DNA of 64,000 bases from Paenibacillus sp. SZ31 (GTDB taxonomy: Bacteria; Bacillota; Bacilli; Paenibacillales; Paenibacillaceae). The position numbers and the translations under genes were made by a program. The stretch lies in contig NZ_JABBEA010000001.1 in the NCBI RefSeq assembly GCF_012912005.1, forward strand, positions 186,001 through 250,000, written 5' to 3'. The notes beneath the pieces were generated by a model that saw nothing but the letters and a program-made list of their open reading frames with translations, was not told where the DNA came from and searched no databases. Below, one piece after another: positions 56,280 to 64,000 of this stretch (its first letter is position 1; every line of letters begins with the position of its first letter).

Positions 56280-57827
56280 TTATGCCCAGAATTTGCGCCG
56301 GTATCGGCTTGGTGATAGTCCGGTGAATTTTTTGAACACTTTGCAAAAGTAACTATGATCGGAATACCCTACCATGCTGCTAATCTCCGAGATCGTTACA
56401 TCATCGGATCGGAGCAGTTCCTCGGCTTTTTCAATCCGAATTTTATTCAAATATTCATTGAATCCTTCTTTTTTGTGAGATGAGAAATAGCTGGATAAGT
56501 ACGATGGATTAAAATGAAAGTGCTTGGCTACTTCAGTCAGCCCAAGCGGCTGATCAAAATGCTCATGCATGTAATCCAGCAGCATCTTCATATTCGGATC
56601 ACTTCGTTTTCCACCTGTACCCACAGCACACTCCTGAACTTCCATCATGAATTGATCAAGCACGGTCATGACTTCAGACAGACTCGAAGCCCCATCCACA
56701 TTTTTAAAATACGTATATTTGCTCTCTTCAAGGCCTGCAGACTGAACATCCATATCCGCGAGGGTAATCGTTACGTTGAAGATCAGGTTACCGAGGAAGG
56801 ACTTGATCTCAAACACATCCGCAATATAATCCCGTCCAAGGGTTGTCGCGTGATCCTGCAAGTACTCTCTTGCCGCTTCAACCCGGTTACGCTTCACATG
56901 CTGCAAAAACATATTCACATTGAACTGATAACCTGCCGGATGCATCGGCGGAAGTTCACCATACACCAAGATTGGTCGATCCTTATAATAGAAGCGATAC
57001 TCCATTAGCTTGATCAGGCGTTCACGGTATACGATACCCATCTGTTCAAATGAAGTAAAGCTGTCACTCAGCACCCATCCAGGATTACCTTGTCCCGCTG
57101 CATTTTCACTAGCTAGCTGTCTGATCCGTTCAACCATCCATTCATCTCGCGCAGGATCGACATTGAGAAGCATGACGGGCAGTGTGCCCTCTGCCGGAAC
57201 CATTGCACATTCCACTTCAGGCAGATCACTGCGGAGCCTGGATTCGATCTGTTCCTGATCCAGCTTCAGTGGATTCCCGTCAGCGTCCATCGGTCTATAC
57301 ACTAACAAGCGAAAAGATTCGTGCGGAAAGGTGTCTCGAAGCATCGGCATCTCGCTGTCTTCGTCCAGTGTAAATCCGGACAGCATCTTCTCCATCAGTT
57401 GACCGAGTCTCCAGCCATCATGCGACGGCTCAAACTGTAGCTCCGGAATTTTACCTGCTGTGCGTTGAAGGACCTGCAATAATTCATTCGTATCCAGCTT
57501 CGGTTTCAGAATATAATCTGCTGCCCCGTGCTGAAGCGTTGAACGTACATATTCGAATTCACTAAAGCTGCTAAGTACAATCACTTCAATCTGCGGATTA
57601 CTGGCTTTTAGTGTACGGACAAAAGTCTCGCCATCCATGACAGGCATGACAATGTCGGTAATCACAATATCCGGTTTTAACAGACTCACCTGCTGTAATC
57701 CTTCTTCACCGTTGGAAGCTTCACCCACAATGATAAATCCTTCGGCTTCCCAGTTCATATGGTGCTTTATGCCCTGTCTTACCAGAAACTCATCGTCAAC
57801 AATCAGCACCTTGCATAACCGGTTCAT
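56280..57827 (-). CDS. Response regulator with AraC-type DNA-binding domain, YesN-type
   Basis: Activator of carbohydrate genes in response to the adjacent sensor kinase. 515 residues: receiver domain with acidic pocket D11-D12 and phosphoacceptor D58 (VITDIVMP), a long central linker domain, and two HTH motifs of the AraC class at the C-terminus (LTEVAKHFHFNPSYLSSYF and TISEISSMVGYSDHSYFCKVFKK). AAGGGGG precedes the ATG. First gene of the two-gene regulatory operon. Confidence 0.95.
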   Translation of the reverse strand: MNRLCKVLIVDDEFLVRQGIKHHMNWEAEGFIIVGEASNGEEGLQQVSLLKPDIVITDIVMPVMDGETFVRTLKASNPQIEVIVLSSFSEFEYVRSTLQHGAADYILKPKLDTNELLQVLQRTAGKIPELQFEPSHDGWRLGQLMEKMLSGFTLDEDSEMPMLRDTFPHESFRLLVYRPMDADGNPLKLDQEQIESRLRSDLPEVECAMVPAEGTLPVMLLNVDPARDEWMVERIRQLASENAAGQGNPGWVLSDSFTSFEQMGIVYRERLIKLMEYRFYYKDRPILVYGELPPMHPAGYQFNVNMFLQHVKRNRVEAAREYLQDHATTLGRDYIADVFEIKSFLGNLIFNVTITLADMDVQSAGLEESKYTYFKNVDGASSLSEVMTVLDQFMMEVQECAVGTGGKRSDPNMKMLLDYMHEHFDQPLGLTEVAKHFHFNPSYLSSYFSSHKKEGFNEYLNKIRIEKAEELLRSDDVTISEISSMVGYSDHSYFCKVFKKFTGLSPSRYRRKFWA

Positions 57828-58029
57828 GATCGCGACCCCCTTGTCTAATCTTTTCTCTATATCTGTACAGGCTATACCATCATCTATTATATATCGGTTA
57901 TAAACACTTTCCAGTGTTAGCGGTTACATTAATTTTAAATTAATTGTACATCTTTTTATATCCTAAAACGATTGTTTAAGCAATGGTAACTCTCTATAGT
58001 TTACACTATATTTCGACAAAATAAGAAGC

Positions 58030-58062
58030 CCTGAATCGCCTTTCGATCATTTGGCGAATCAG
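58030..58062 (-). terminator. Terminator after the xyloglucanase gene
   Basis: CCTGAATCGCC (58030-58040) with GGCGAATCAGG (58052-58062), one internal mismatch, with a modest U-rich tail. No other feature in 57828-58102. Confidence 0.7.
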
Positions 58063-58102
58063 GACTCCTATTTTCAACCCTTTATTTCGTTAAATTGCAC
58101 AC

Positions 58103-61100
58103 TTAAGGTTCGATTCCCCATTGAAGACTTCCCGCGATATAACCAGTGACTTTGGACCAGTCCGTATAAGAAGTCTGACTACCTGCAAAGGAGTAATCAT
58201 CGGTTTGCGTGTAGTTGGTCCAATTGTTCTTGGAGATGCGAGTATGGATTTCCGTGCTTTGTCCCGCAGTCAGTGTTCCGGCCGAAGCCGTAAAGCCGAT
58301 CTCAAGTACGTGGTCAGCACCTGTCCGTACTGGGTTGAGTGCACTGAACGCGCCTGTTACATTCGCACTGCCAGCTGTCGCCCAGTCAGCGAAGAAGTTC
58401 TGAGGCTGATCACCGTTAATCGTGTAGTAGTATCTGATTTTCACATCGGACAGATTCAATGCTGTAGTGCCCGTATTCGTCAGTTTGAATTTGGGACTGA
58501 TGGAGCTGCCCGTCGCCGAAGTGTTGCTATTAAACATCTCAATGCGTATGGTTCCAGCTGGTGCAGCTGTCGTATCTTTGATGAGCAGATTCAAGGTCGC
58601 CTGAGTGCCTGCGCTGAATTGAAAGGTTAGTCCCGCTGCGCCATTTGGCAGTGAAGCCAGGTAGTTTTTACTCAATATGACCTCATTGCCTGTCAACGTG
58701 TAATCTGTACCTGAAACCAGCGTTGCACTCCCGTTACGAATGGATACAAGTGTATTACCGTTCAGCGTTAACGTGACTGGAATGTTAACCTGACTGTCTG
58801 CTTTGCGATCAAATTCGGCAGTGACCGGTGTAATCACAGAGTTGGTCACTGGTGTACCGCCGTCTCCTCCGCCATTGTTACCTCCAACACGGTCAGCATA
58901 CAAAATTCCGCGGCCATTCGTTCCGAGATATACTCTTCCATACAGACGCGGATCACCCGTAATCGTGGTTACACGAGCATACTGATGCTGGTCATCGTTG
59001 ATCCGAACCCAATTGGCCCCACCGTCATCGGAGCGGAAGAATCCACGTGTTCCATCGATCTGTGCAACCGTGTATAACGCGACAACGCTCTGACCAGGGG
59101 CAGCTTTACCAAAACCGATACTATCTGCTTCCTCTACATTGGCAAGCTTCGTGAATGTCGCTCCTGAATCCGTGGAATGCCATAATCCGTATGGACCTTC
59201 TTCCTCACTACCGCCAGCAAACCACAGTTCGCCTTCCACACCCGGAACGGCATCCAAATCTGCATTTCCTTCGATCGGAAGTCCAGTCGCAAGCGATGCC
59301 GTGAAGGAAGCACCACCATTCACACTCACATAGATTTTACCCGCTGCAAATCCATAGAATTTGTTTGGGTTTACACGATCCGAAATCACTTTCGCCTGTG
59401 CAGGTATGCCCGTACTTGCCGTCCAGGAATTGCCACCAGTCGAATAATGTACGCCTTTGTCTGACGTGCTCCATACCAGTCGGTTACCATTCGCAGAGAT
59501 GGCTACAGTACCGCCTCCAGTTGTGCCAGCAGGTTCTGCATTGGCTTTATACCACGTTGTACCTCCATCACTGGATAAACCAATGGATTTCGCATTTGGA
59601 TCAGCAGCATAATCTGCTTTACCTACGCGAACCATCGTATTCGGACTTAACTCTGCAAAATCCAGACTTTCTGTGGAAGAATAGTTCGGATTCGTAAATA
59701 TGGTAGCTGGAGCCTGATCCAGATTGTTATGACGGAATCCTGAAACATCCCCCACTCCACTTAACAAATGCGCACCACTTGGCGGGCTGATTAGATCCAG
59801 TACCGCAATCTCCTCGACACCCTTCGCCATCACTGAAATATTGATTTTTTTATCGTCATCCCAGTCCGTCAGGTTCTTCGTTCCATAGATCGTAGCACCT
59901 GTTCCATACATCATGCGATCCGAATCAAATGGATCAATCTCCAGATCACCGATCATCCAGCCCAGTTTTGGGGATGGTTCGGGCGGGGCAGGCGTGATCC
60001 CAAAGGTGAGCCATGGCGCTGCCGAAATATCCTGTGTATACCGTAGTTTCCGGTTCGGATATCCGTCGAATTCCCATATGCGCGTCCACGTCGCTCCACT
60101 ATCTGTACTGCGGAACAAGGTGGCATCCGGCCACCATGAATTCAATGTCGCAACCATCAATGTACCGGGATTCTGTGCATCCACAGCCAACCCGCCATAT
60201 CCAAAATAATTATCCGTGCTGCTGCTTGGCACAGGGCTGATGTTGGTCCAGACACCTGTCGATGTGTTCAGTTTCCATACGTCACCTTCCTCCCCATCAT
60301 AGGGTCCCACACCATCGCTATACGTGATATAAAGGCTTCCATCGGAATCAAGCACACCATGATGCGGAATATAACCTGTAGGTTGACCAGCAACAGCTGA
60401 CCAAGTCAGACCACCATTCGTGCTGCGATATACGCTTTGATCTTTATCAGCAACACCCACATAGATTGTCTGAGTTGCCTGCCCTGCCGAACCTGTTGTT
60501 TTGTCTAACGTAACCCATGCCAGACCTACAATGTCACTGGTATATTCATTCGAAGGATCTTGCACATAATTTCCCGGATTCGGGAAGCTTGTGACTTCGT
60601 TCCAGGTCACACCGTAATCGGTACTTTTCCAAAGTCCATGACCACTTCGTGCACCGAAATACAGGATACTGTTATCATTCGGGTCCACGGTCAGACGTTC
60701 TCCCATCGAACGTCCCGGCATGTTGCCGCCAACTTTGAACGGAAGTGTTGTGGTCTGCCATGTATCTCCACGGTCTGTAGAGCGCAAGATAGAGCCATTA
60801 TTTTTGTCCCATGAATTCGTATACGTCCCCACTGCCATGTACACCCGATCGGGATCAACCGGGTCCGTAGCCAGCGCGTCTACACCGTTTTTGTTCCAAT
60901 CATCCCAGCCAACAAAATCCGTTAACGGGATCCAGCTCTCGTTAGCCGCATTCCAGCGATAAGCTCCCCCGATATCGGTACGGGCATAGATCAGATCCTT
61001 TTCCGACTCGTTGAAAATGATACCCGGTACAAATCCGCCTCCTGCGCCAGTCACTACATTTTTCCACTCATAAGCCTCACTCGGTGCCGCTGCTGTGGTT

Positions 61101-61180
61101 CCAGCGAGTCCTCCTAGCGAAGCCGTTACCACGGCAACCGTCAGACTCATGATCCGTAATTTCCCCATAAACGTTCTCAT
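58103..61180 (-). CDS. Secreted GH74 xyloglucan-specific glucanase with X2 and CBM3 modules
   Basis: Extracellular glycoside hydrolase cutting the xyloglucan backbone. 1025 residues: signal peptide (cleavage near TTAAA-PSEA), tandem seven-bladed propellers of a GH74 catalytic module (about 35-775) with repeated DRGDTWQ/GGLTWSA blades, conserved aspartates at D69 (RTDIGGAYRW) and in GVGDVSGF that match the positions described as catalytic in GH74, then an Ig-like X2 module (about 785-875) and a C-terminal family-3 carbohydrate-binding module (about 885-1025). GAGGAGG is ten bases before the ATG. It has its own promoter region with a cre-like palindrome. Confidence 0.95.
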   Translation of the reverse strand: MRTFMGKLRIMSLTVAVVTASLGGLAGTTAAAPSEAYEWKNVVTGAGGGFVPGIIFNESEKDLIYARTDIGGAYRWNAANESWIPLTDFVGWDDWNKNGVDALATDPVDPDRVYMAVGTYTNSWDKNNGSILRSTDRGDTWQTTTLPFKVGGNMPGRSMGERLTVDPNDNSILYFGARSGHGLWKSTDYGVTWNEVTSFPNPGNYVQDPSNEYTSDIVGLAWVTLDKTTGSAGQATQTIYVGVADKDQSVYRSTNGGLTWSAVAGQPTGYIPHHGVLDSDGSLYITYSDGVGPYDGEEGDVWKLNTSTGVWTNISPVPSSSTDNYFGYGGLAVDAQNPGTLMVATLNSWWPDATLFRSTDSGATWTRIWEFDGYPNRKLRYTQDISAAPWLTFGITPAPPEPSPKLGWMIGDLEIDPFDSDRMMYGTGATIYGTKNLTDWDDDKKINISVMAKGVEEIAVLDLISPPSGAHLLSGVGDVSGFRHNNLDQAPATIFTNPNYSSTESLDFAELSPNTMVRVGKADYAADPNAKSIGLSSDGGTTWYKANAEPAGTTGGGTVAISANGNRLVWSTSDKGVHYSTGGNSWTASTGIPAQAKVISDRVNPNKFYGFAAGKIYVSVNGGASFTASLATGLPIEGNADLDAVPGVEGELWFAGGSEEEGPYGLWHSTDSGATFTKLANVEEADSIGFGKAAPGQSVVALYTVAQIDGTRGFFRSDDGGANWVRINDDQHQYARVTTITGDPRLYGRVYLGTNGRGILYADRVGGNNGGGDGGTPVTNSVITPVTAEFDRKADSQVNIPVTLTLNGNTLVSIRNGSATLVSGTDYTLTGNEVILSKNYLASLPNGAAGLTFQFSAGTQATLNLLIKDTTAAPAGTIRIEMFNSNTSATGSSISPKFKLTNTGTTALNLSDVKIRYYYTINGDQPQNFFADWATAGSANVTGAFSALNPVRTGADHVLEIGFTASAGTLTAGQSTEIHTRISKNNWTNYTQTDDYSFAGSQTSYTDWSKVTGYIAGSLQWGIEP

Positions 61181-61311
61181 TTTTACACAGCCTCCTCTTC
61201 AACTTGGTAAATGTATTCCGGTCTTCCCGCTGTCTCATCGTGCTGATGATGGCGTGTCAGACGAATTCATGCATGCATGATTACAAGAAATCTCACCCCC
61301 TTTCATCCTTT

Positions 61312-61328
61312 TTGTTAAGCGCTTACAA
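61312..61328. promoter_or_regulatory. cre-like/LacI-type palindrome upstream of the xyloglucanase gene
   Basis: TTGTTAAGCGCTTACAA is a near-perfect palindrome around TAAGCGCTTA with one extra base; one half matches the cre consensus exactly. It suggests repression by CcpA or a local LacI-family protein. The rest of 61181-61454 shows no other signal. Confidence 0.5.
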
Positions 61329-61454
61329 AACCACTCTTATTTCGTCGTTATATGGATAATACTCTCAATAAATAACATTCGATGGCAAACGCCAAACCCC
61401 TTCGTCTAAATTCCTATTTATGTAAAATATTTTCAGTGTTTTATCTTGTTTACA

Positions 61455-61487
61455 CAACAAAAAAGATGCTGTTTTAGCAGCATCTTT
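61455..61487 (-). terminator. Terminator after the SMP-30 gene
   Basis: AAAGATGCTG (61462-61471) with CAGCATCTTT (61478-61487), loop of six, A-run giving the minus U-tract. Confidence 0.9.
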
Positions 61488-61572
61488 CGACATTTCATAT
61501 GAAAGCTCAAAAAGTAGAATCGTTTCTTCCCTGGAAAACTAGTCAGAAGTTCACTGCATGACCGGCAACCGT

Positions 61573-62454
61573 TTATTTCTGGCTACCATACGCGTGAGTC
61601 TCCTGGCCTTTAACCCCTGGTCTGATGACAAAAAGTGAGCCAGCATCCGGTGTCTCATTCAGACGTTCTTCCTTAATCCCGGTACGTGCTGTTGTAATGT
61701 ACAAATCTTCAAGCTCCGGTCCACCAAAACAGCAGGATGTTACTTGATCTGCGGGTACTTCGATCTGCTGTAACAGTTCTGATGTATCCGGGTTCCAGCG
61801 TGTGACTCTCCCTCCACCCCAGTGCGCAACCCACAACATGCCTTCACCATCGACCGTCATGCCATCCGGAAAACCGAATTCTTCGGGTATGTGAATGACG
61901 CTTGTCCGATTCTGTATCGTACCGGCTGCCAGATCAAAATCAAACCGGTCAATAGCACGTGTCGGGGTATCAATATAATACATGGTCTGCCGATCCGGAC
62001 TCCAGCCCAGGCCGTTGGATGTAGACACGCCTTGTACCATCGTGCGCACAGGTTGTCCTTGTTCCAAACAATACAGTGATCCGGCTTCACTCTCATTATT
62101 CAAGCTCATCGTGCCTGCCCAGAAGCGCCCCTGTGCATCACATTTGCCATCATTAAACCGATTGGTACCCTTATCTTGTTCAGGGTCCTCAATGGCATGC
62201 AGCTCACCCGTAAGCAGATTATACGTGTGGAATCCACTACGTAAAGCAACCACAACCTCGTCACCACGATACGGAACAACCGCGCCGACATGTTCACCGA
62301 CATCATAAGCCTGATCCTGCCCTGTGACCGGATCATACACATGCACCTTGAAGCTTTCAATATCTACCCACAGTAATCGATTGTTCTCCGCATCCCAGCT
62401 TGGGCCTTCACCCAGCAATGCCGGAGTTTGAACTGCTACAGTTACGTCGCTCAT
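61573..62454 (-). CDS. SMP-30/gluconolactonase family protein
   Basis: Six-bladed propeller lactonase that hydrolyses sugar lactones. 293 residues with metal-site residues visible: E16 in LLGEGPSW, N in FNDGKCDAQGRFWAGT, N in STSNGLGWSPD and D in GFPDGMTVD. No signal peptide, so it acts in the cytoplasm, probably on aldonolactones arising from oxidised sugars or on sugar acids. It is the last gene of a three-gene operon with two esterases. AAGGA nine bases before the ATG. Confidence 0.92.
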   Translation of the reverse strand: MSDVTVAVQTPALLGEGPSWDAENNRLLWVDIESFKVHVYDPVTGQDQAYDVGEHVGAVVPYRGDEVVVALRSGFHTYNLLTGELHAIEDPEQDKGTNRFNDGKCDAQGRFWAGTMSLNNESEAGSLYCLEQGQPVRTMVQGVSTSNGLGWSPDRQTMYYIDTPTRAIDRFDFDLAAGTIQNRTSVIHIPEEFGFPDGMTVDGEGMLWVAHWGGGRVTRWNPDTSELLQQIEVPADQVTSCCFGGPELEDLYITTARTGIKEERLNETPDAGSLFVIRPGVKGQETHAYGSQK

Positions 62455-62469
62455 GCCATCACGTCCTTT

Positions 62470-63132
62470 TTAAGATTTGACGCCGCCTGACCATTCAAAT
62501 CCGATGGCATCCAAGAATGCTTTGGACAGTACCATATGCCCTGTTGCATCCGGATGTACCCGGTCATAAGTCAGCACAGCCGTATAGAAATGATCCCAAA
62601 ATGGAGCAAATGCAGCCTGTGTATCCACATACACCGCATCATACTCGCTGGCTACCCTGCGTACCGCTTCTCCGTAAATATCCATCGTTGCCCGCATCGG
62701 GTCTTCCGGATTGGCCTCAAGATAGTAAGGCGACATCAGTACCAGACCCTTCAGATTGGGACGAACCGAAGCCACCAGTTCACGCAATGTGGATTCGTAT
62801 TCTTCCAGAAATACATGGGAGTCTGTTGACAATGGGTTGTCGAACTGACGCCATACATCGTTAATGCCGATCATGATCGTCAACCAATCCGGTTTTAGGT
62901 CCAGCACATCACGATCCCAGCGCTGTTTCAGATCACGAATCGTATTTCCACCATTACCCACATTCTGGATACGCAACATCAATTCCGGATAGATGGACCG
63001 CAACAGTGCATGGACTTGCGCAACATAACCATGGCCCAGACCTGAACTGCCCTCGCCTACAGGATGTTCCCGACCACAATCCGTAATCGAATCTCCGATA
63101 AACAGAAGCTTGTCATTTTTCTGCAATTTCAT
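62470..63132 (-). CDS. SGNH/GDSL-family esterase
   Basis: Serine esterase of the SGNH fold, similar to bacterial acetyl-xylan/oligosaccharide deacetylases. 220 residues with block I FIGDSITDCG (catalytic Ser), block II glycine in NVGNGGNTI, block III asparagine in IGINDVW and block V D-x-x-H in YDRVHPDATGH. No signal peptide. ATG 63132 has AAGGAG nine bases upstream, the first ATG (63138) only three. It lies 15 bp before the lactonase gene and 36 bp after the alpha/beta esterase gene. Confidence 0.93.
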   Translation of the reverse strand: MKLQKNDKLLFIGDSITDCGREHPVGEGSSGLGHGYVAQVHALLRSIYPELMLRIQNVGNGGNTIRDLKQRWDRDVLDLKPDWLTIMIGINDVWRQFDNPLSTDSHVFLEEYESTLRELVASVRPNLKGLVLMSPYYLEANPEDPMRATMDIYGEAVRRVASEYDAVYVDTQAAFAPFWDHFYTAVLTYDRVHPDATGHMVLSKAFLDAIGFEWSGGVKS

Positions 63133-63168
63133 CGTCATTTTCTCCTTCGCTCAAGAGCGCTAATATGA

Positions 63169-63957
63169 TTACCAGCCTTGATTTTTAAGCCACGTCAAGC
63201 ATAGATCAGACCATGCCCGAACCGCATGGTTGTCTTCGGCCAATCCGAGACCATGTGAACCTTTCTCAAAAACGTGCAAGTCATAGGGAATGCCATGCGC
63301 ACCTAGTGCAAGTGCGTAACGCAAGCTATTCTCCACAGGTACTGCCTGGTCATCGCTAGTATGCCAGATGAACGCTTCTGGAGCATCCGCTCTCACCTGT
63401 TGTTCCGCACTGAATGCCTTGATCTGCTCAGCAGACGCATTCGGCCCAAGCAAATTTTCACGGGAACCAGCATGTCCATAAGACTCCATCGTAATGACCG
63501 GATAACAGAGGATAACCCGATCCGGGCGTGAACTTTGGCGTTCAATCCGGTCCTCATGATCCGGTTGGCCCTCGTCATACAACGTTCCTAGTGTTGCTGT
63601 AAGATGCCCGCCTGCGGAAAAACCAAGTACGGCAATCTTGGCAGGATTGATGCCATACTGCTCGGCATGCGCACGAACATAACGTATGGCACGCTGACCA
63701 TCTGTTATCGGTGCAGGATGCTGGTGAGGTGCTACACGATATTTCAGAACAAATGCGCTTATGCCCGCACGATTCAACAGCTCGGCTATTGGAGCACCTT
63801 CGTGATCAGCCAAAAAACCATAGCCACCACCTGGACATACAATGACAGCGCTCTCGGAACCCGGCTGAATAAATGGAATCAAATGTGGCATTTCGTCTTC
63901 ATGGCCCTGGGCTGCATAAGGTGCAGCATGATCCCATAAGGGTATCGTTGTTGTCAT
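63169..63957 (-). CDS. Alpha/beta-hydrolase esterase (acetyl-esterase, BD-FAE-like)
   Basis: Cytoplasmic alpha/beta hydrolase that likely removes acetyl or other acyl groups from sugar oligomers. 262 residues with VIVCPGGGYGFLADHEGAPI (oxyanion HGGGY-like), nucleophile in GFSAGGHLTA, aspartate in HTSDDQAVP and histidine in KGSHGLGL. ATG 63957 lies ten bases from GAGAGG; a TTG two codons earlier is possible. It is first in the visible operon and close to the right edge; upstream control lies outside the window. Confidence 0.9.
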   Translation of the reverse strand: MTTTIPLWDHAAPYAAQGHEDEMPHLIPFIQPGSESAVIVCPGGGYGFLADHEGAPIAELLNRAGISAFVLKYRVAPHQHPAPITDGQRAIRYVRAHAEQYGINPAKIAVLGFSAGGHLTATLGTLYDEGQPDHEDRIERQSSRPDRVILCYPVITMESYGHAGSRENLLGPNASAEQIKAFSAEQQVRADAPEAFIWHTSDDQAVPVENSLRYALALGAHGIPYDLHVFEKGSHGLGLAEDNHAVRAWSDLCLTWLKNQGW

Positions 63958-64000
63958 CTTCAATCATCCTCTCTAAGTACAACGGATACATAGATCCGTT

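Overview
The window is a stretch of chromosome from a Gram-positive Bacillota bacterium, almost certainly a Paenibacillus. Evidence: the gene order topA-dprA-sucD-sucC ... ylqH-ylqG-rnhB-rbgA ... rplS ... trmD-rimM ... rpsP-ffh-ylxM ... ftsY-smc-rnc-fabF-acpP-fabG-fabD-fabH-plsX-fapR-rpmF-ylbN ... tmcAL(ylbM)-ylbL-ylbJ-coaD-rsmD is the Bacillales order; strong AGGAGG-type ribosome binding sites are everywhere; and the accessory genes (secreted GH74 xyloglucanase with X2 and CBM3 modules, YesM/YesN-type two-component system, paeninodin-like leader peptide) are typical of plant-polysaccharide-degrading Paenibacillus. Nearly everything is on the minus strand; the plus-strand genes are comM, a polysaccharide deacetylase, hmp, tmcAL and ylbJ. 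No tRNA, rRNA, CRISPR array, insertion sequence or prophage was seen.

Layout. 0-6 kb: topoisomerase I, DprA, succinyl-CoA synthetase. 6-11.3 kb: an accessory pocket (OhrR-type regulator, ComM, nitroreductase, a secreted repeat-domain protein, a 53-residue lasso-precursor-like peptide). 11.4-17.6 kb: YraN, FlhB-tail protein, FliK-like YlqG, RNase HII, RbgA, signal peptidase I, L19. 17.9-20.7 kb: a second pocket (polysaccharide deacetylase, cytoplasmic FG-GAP propeller, VOC protein). 20.8-31.6 kb: tRNA/rRNA maturation and SRP/chromosome genes (TrmD, RimM, KhpA, S16, Ffh, YlxM, hemolysin III, FtsY, SMC, RNase III). 31.6-39 kb: the complete FapR-controlled fatty-acid and phospholipid initiation cluster with L32 and YlbN. 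39.4-46.2 kb: flavohaemoglobin inserted into the ylb block, then TmcAL, YlbL, YlbJ, CoaD, RsmD. 46.2-47.7 kb: three small genes of unknown function and a candidate small RNA, marking the edge of the conserved core. 47.8-64 kb: a carbohydrate-utilisation region with beta-galactosidase, a CUT1-type ABC importer, histidine kinase and AraC-type response regulator, GH74 xyloglucanase, and an operon of SMP-30 lactonase, SGNH esterase and alpha/beta esterase.

How it works together. The core genes serve translation, protein targeting, chromosome segregation and membrane lipid synthesis, with clear sigma-A promoters (24785-24813, 39116-39145, 17662-17690) and a FapR operator at 38025-38041. The right-hand region reads as a system for sensing, cutting, de-esterifying and importing a galactosylated, acetylated plant polysaccharide, probably xyloglucan, with cre-like sites suggesting carbon catabolite control.

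The most unusual things found are non-coding: two 111-bp intergenic elements (30568-30678 and 34185-34295) whose ends differ in sequence yet remain self-complementary within each copy, with a diverged third relative near 22141-22260; a heavily folded leader before ylbJ with mutually exclusive hairpins; a promoter-to-terminator small-RNA candidate at 46270-46445; and an Fnr/Crp-type palindrome centred near -41.5 of hmp. The most unusual protein is the lasso-leader-like peptide at 10903-11064.
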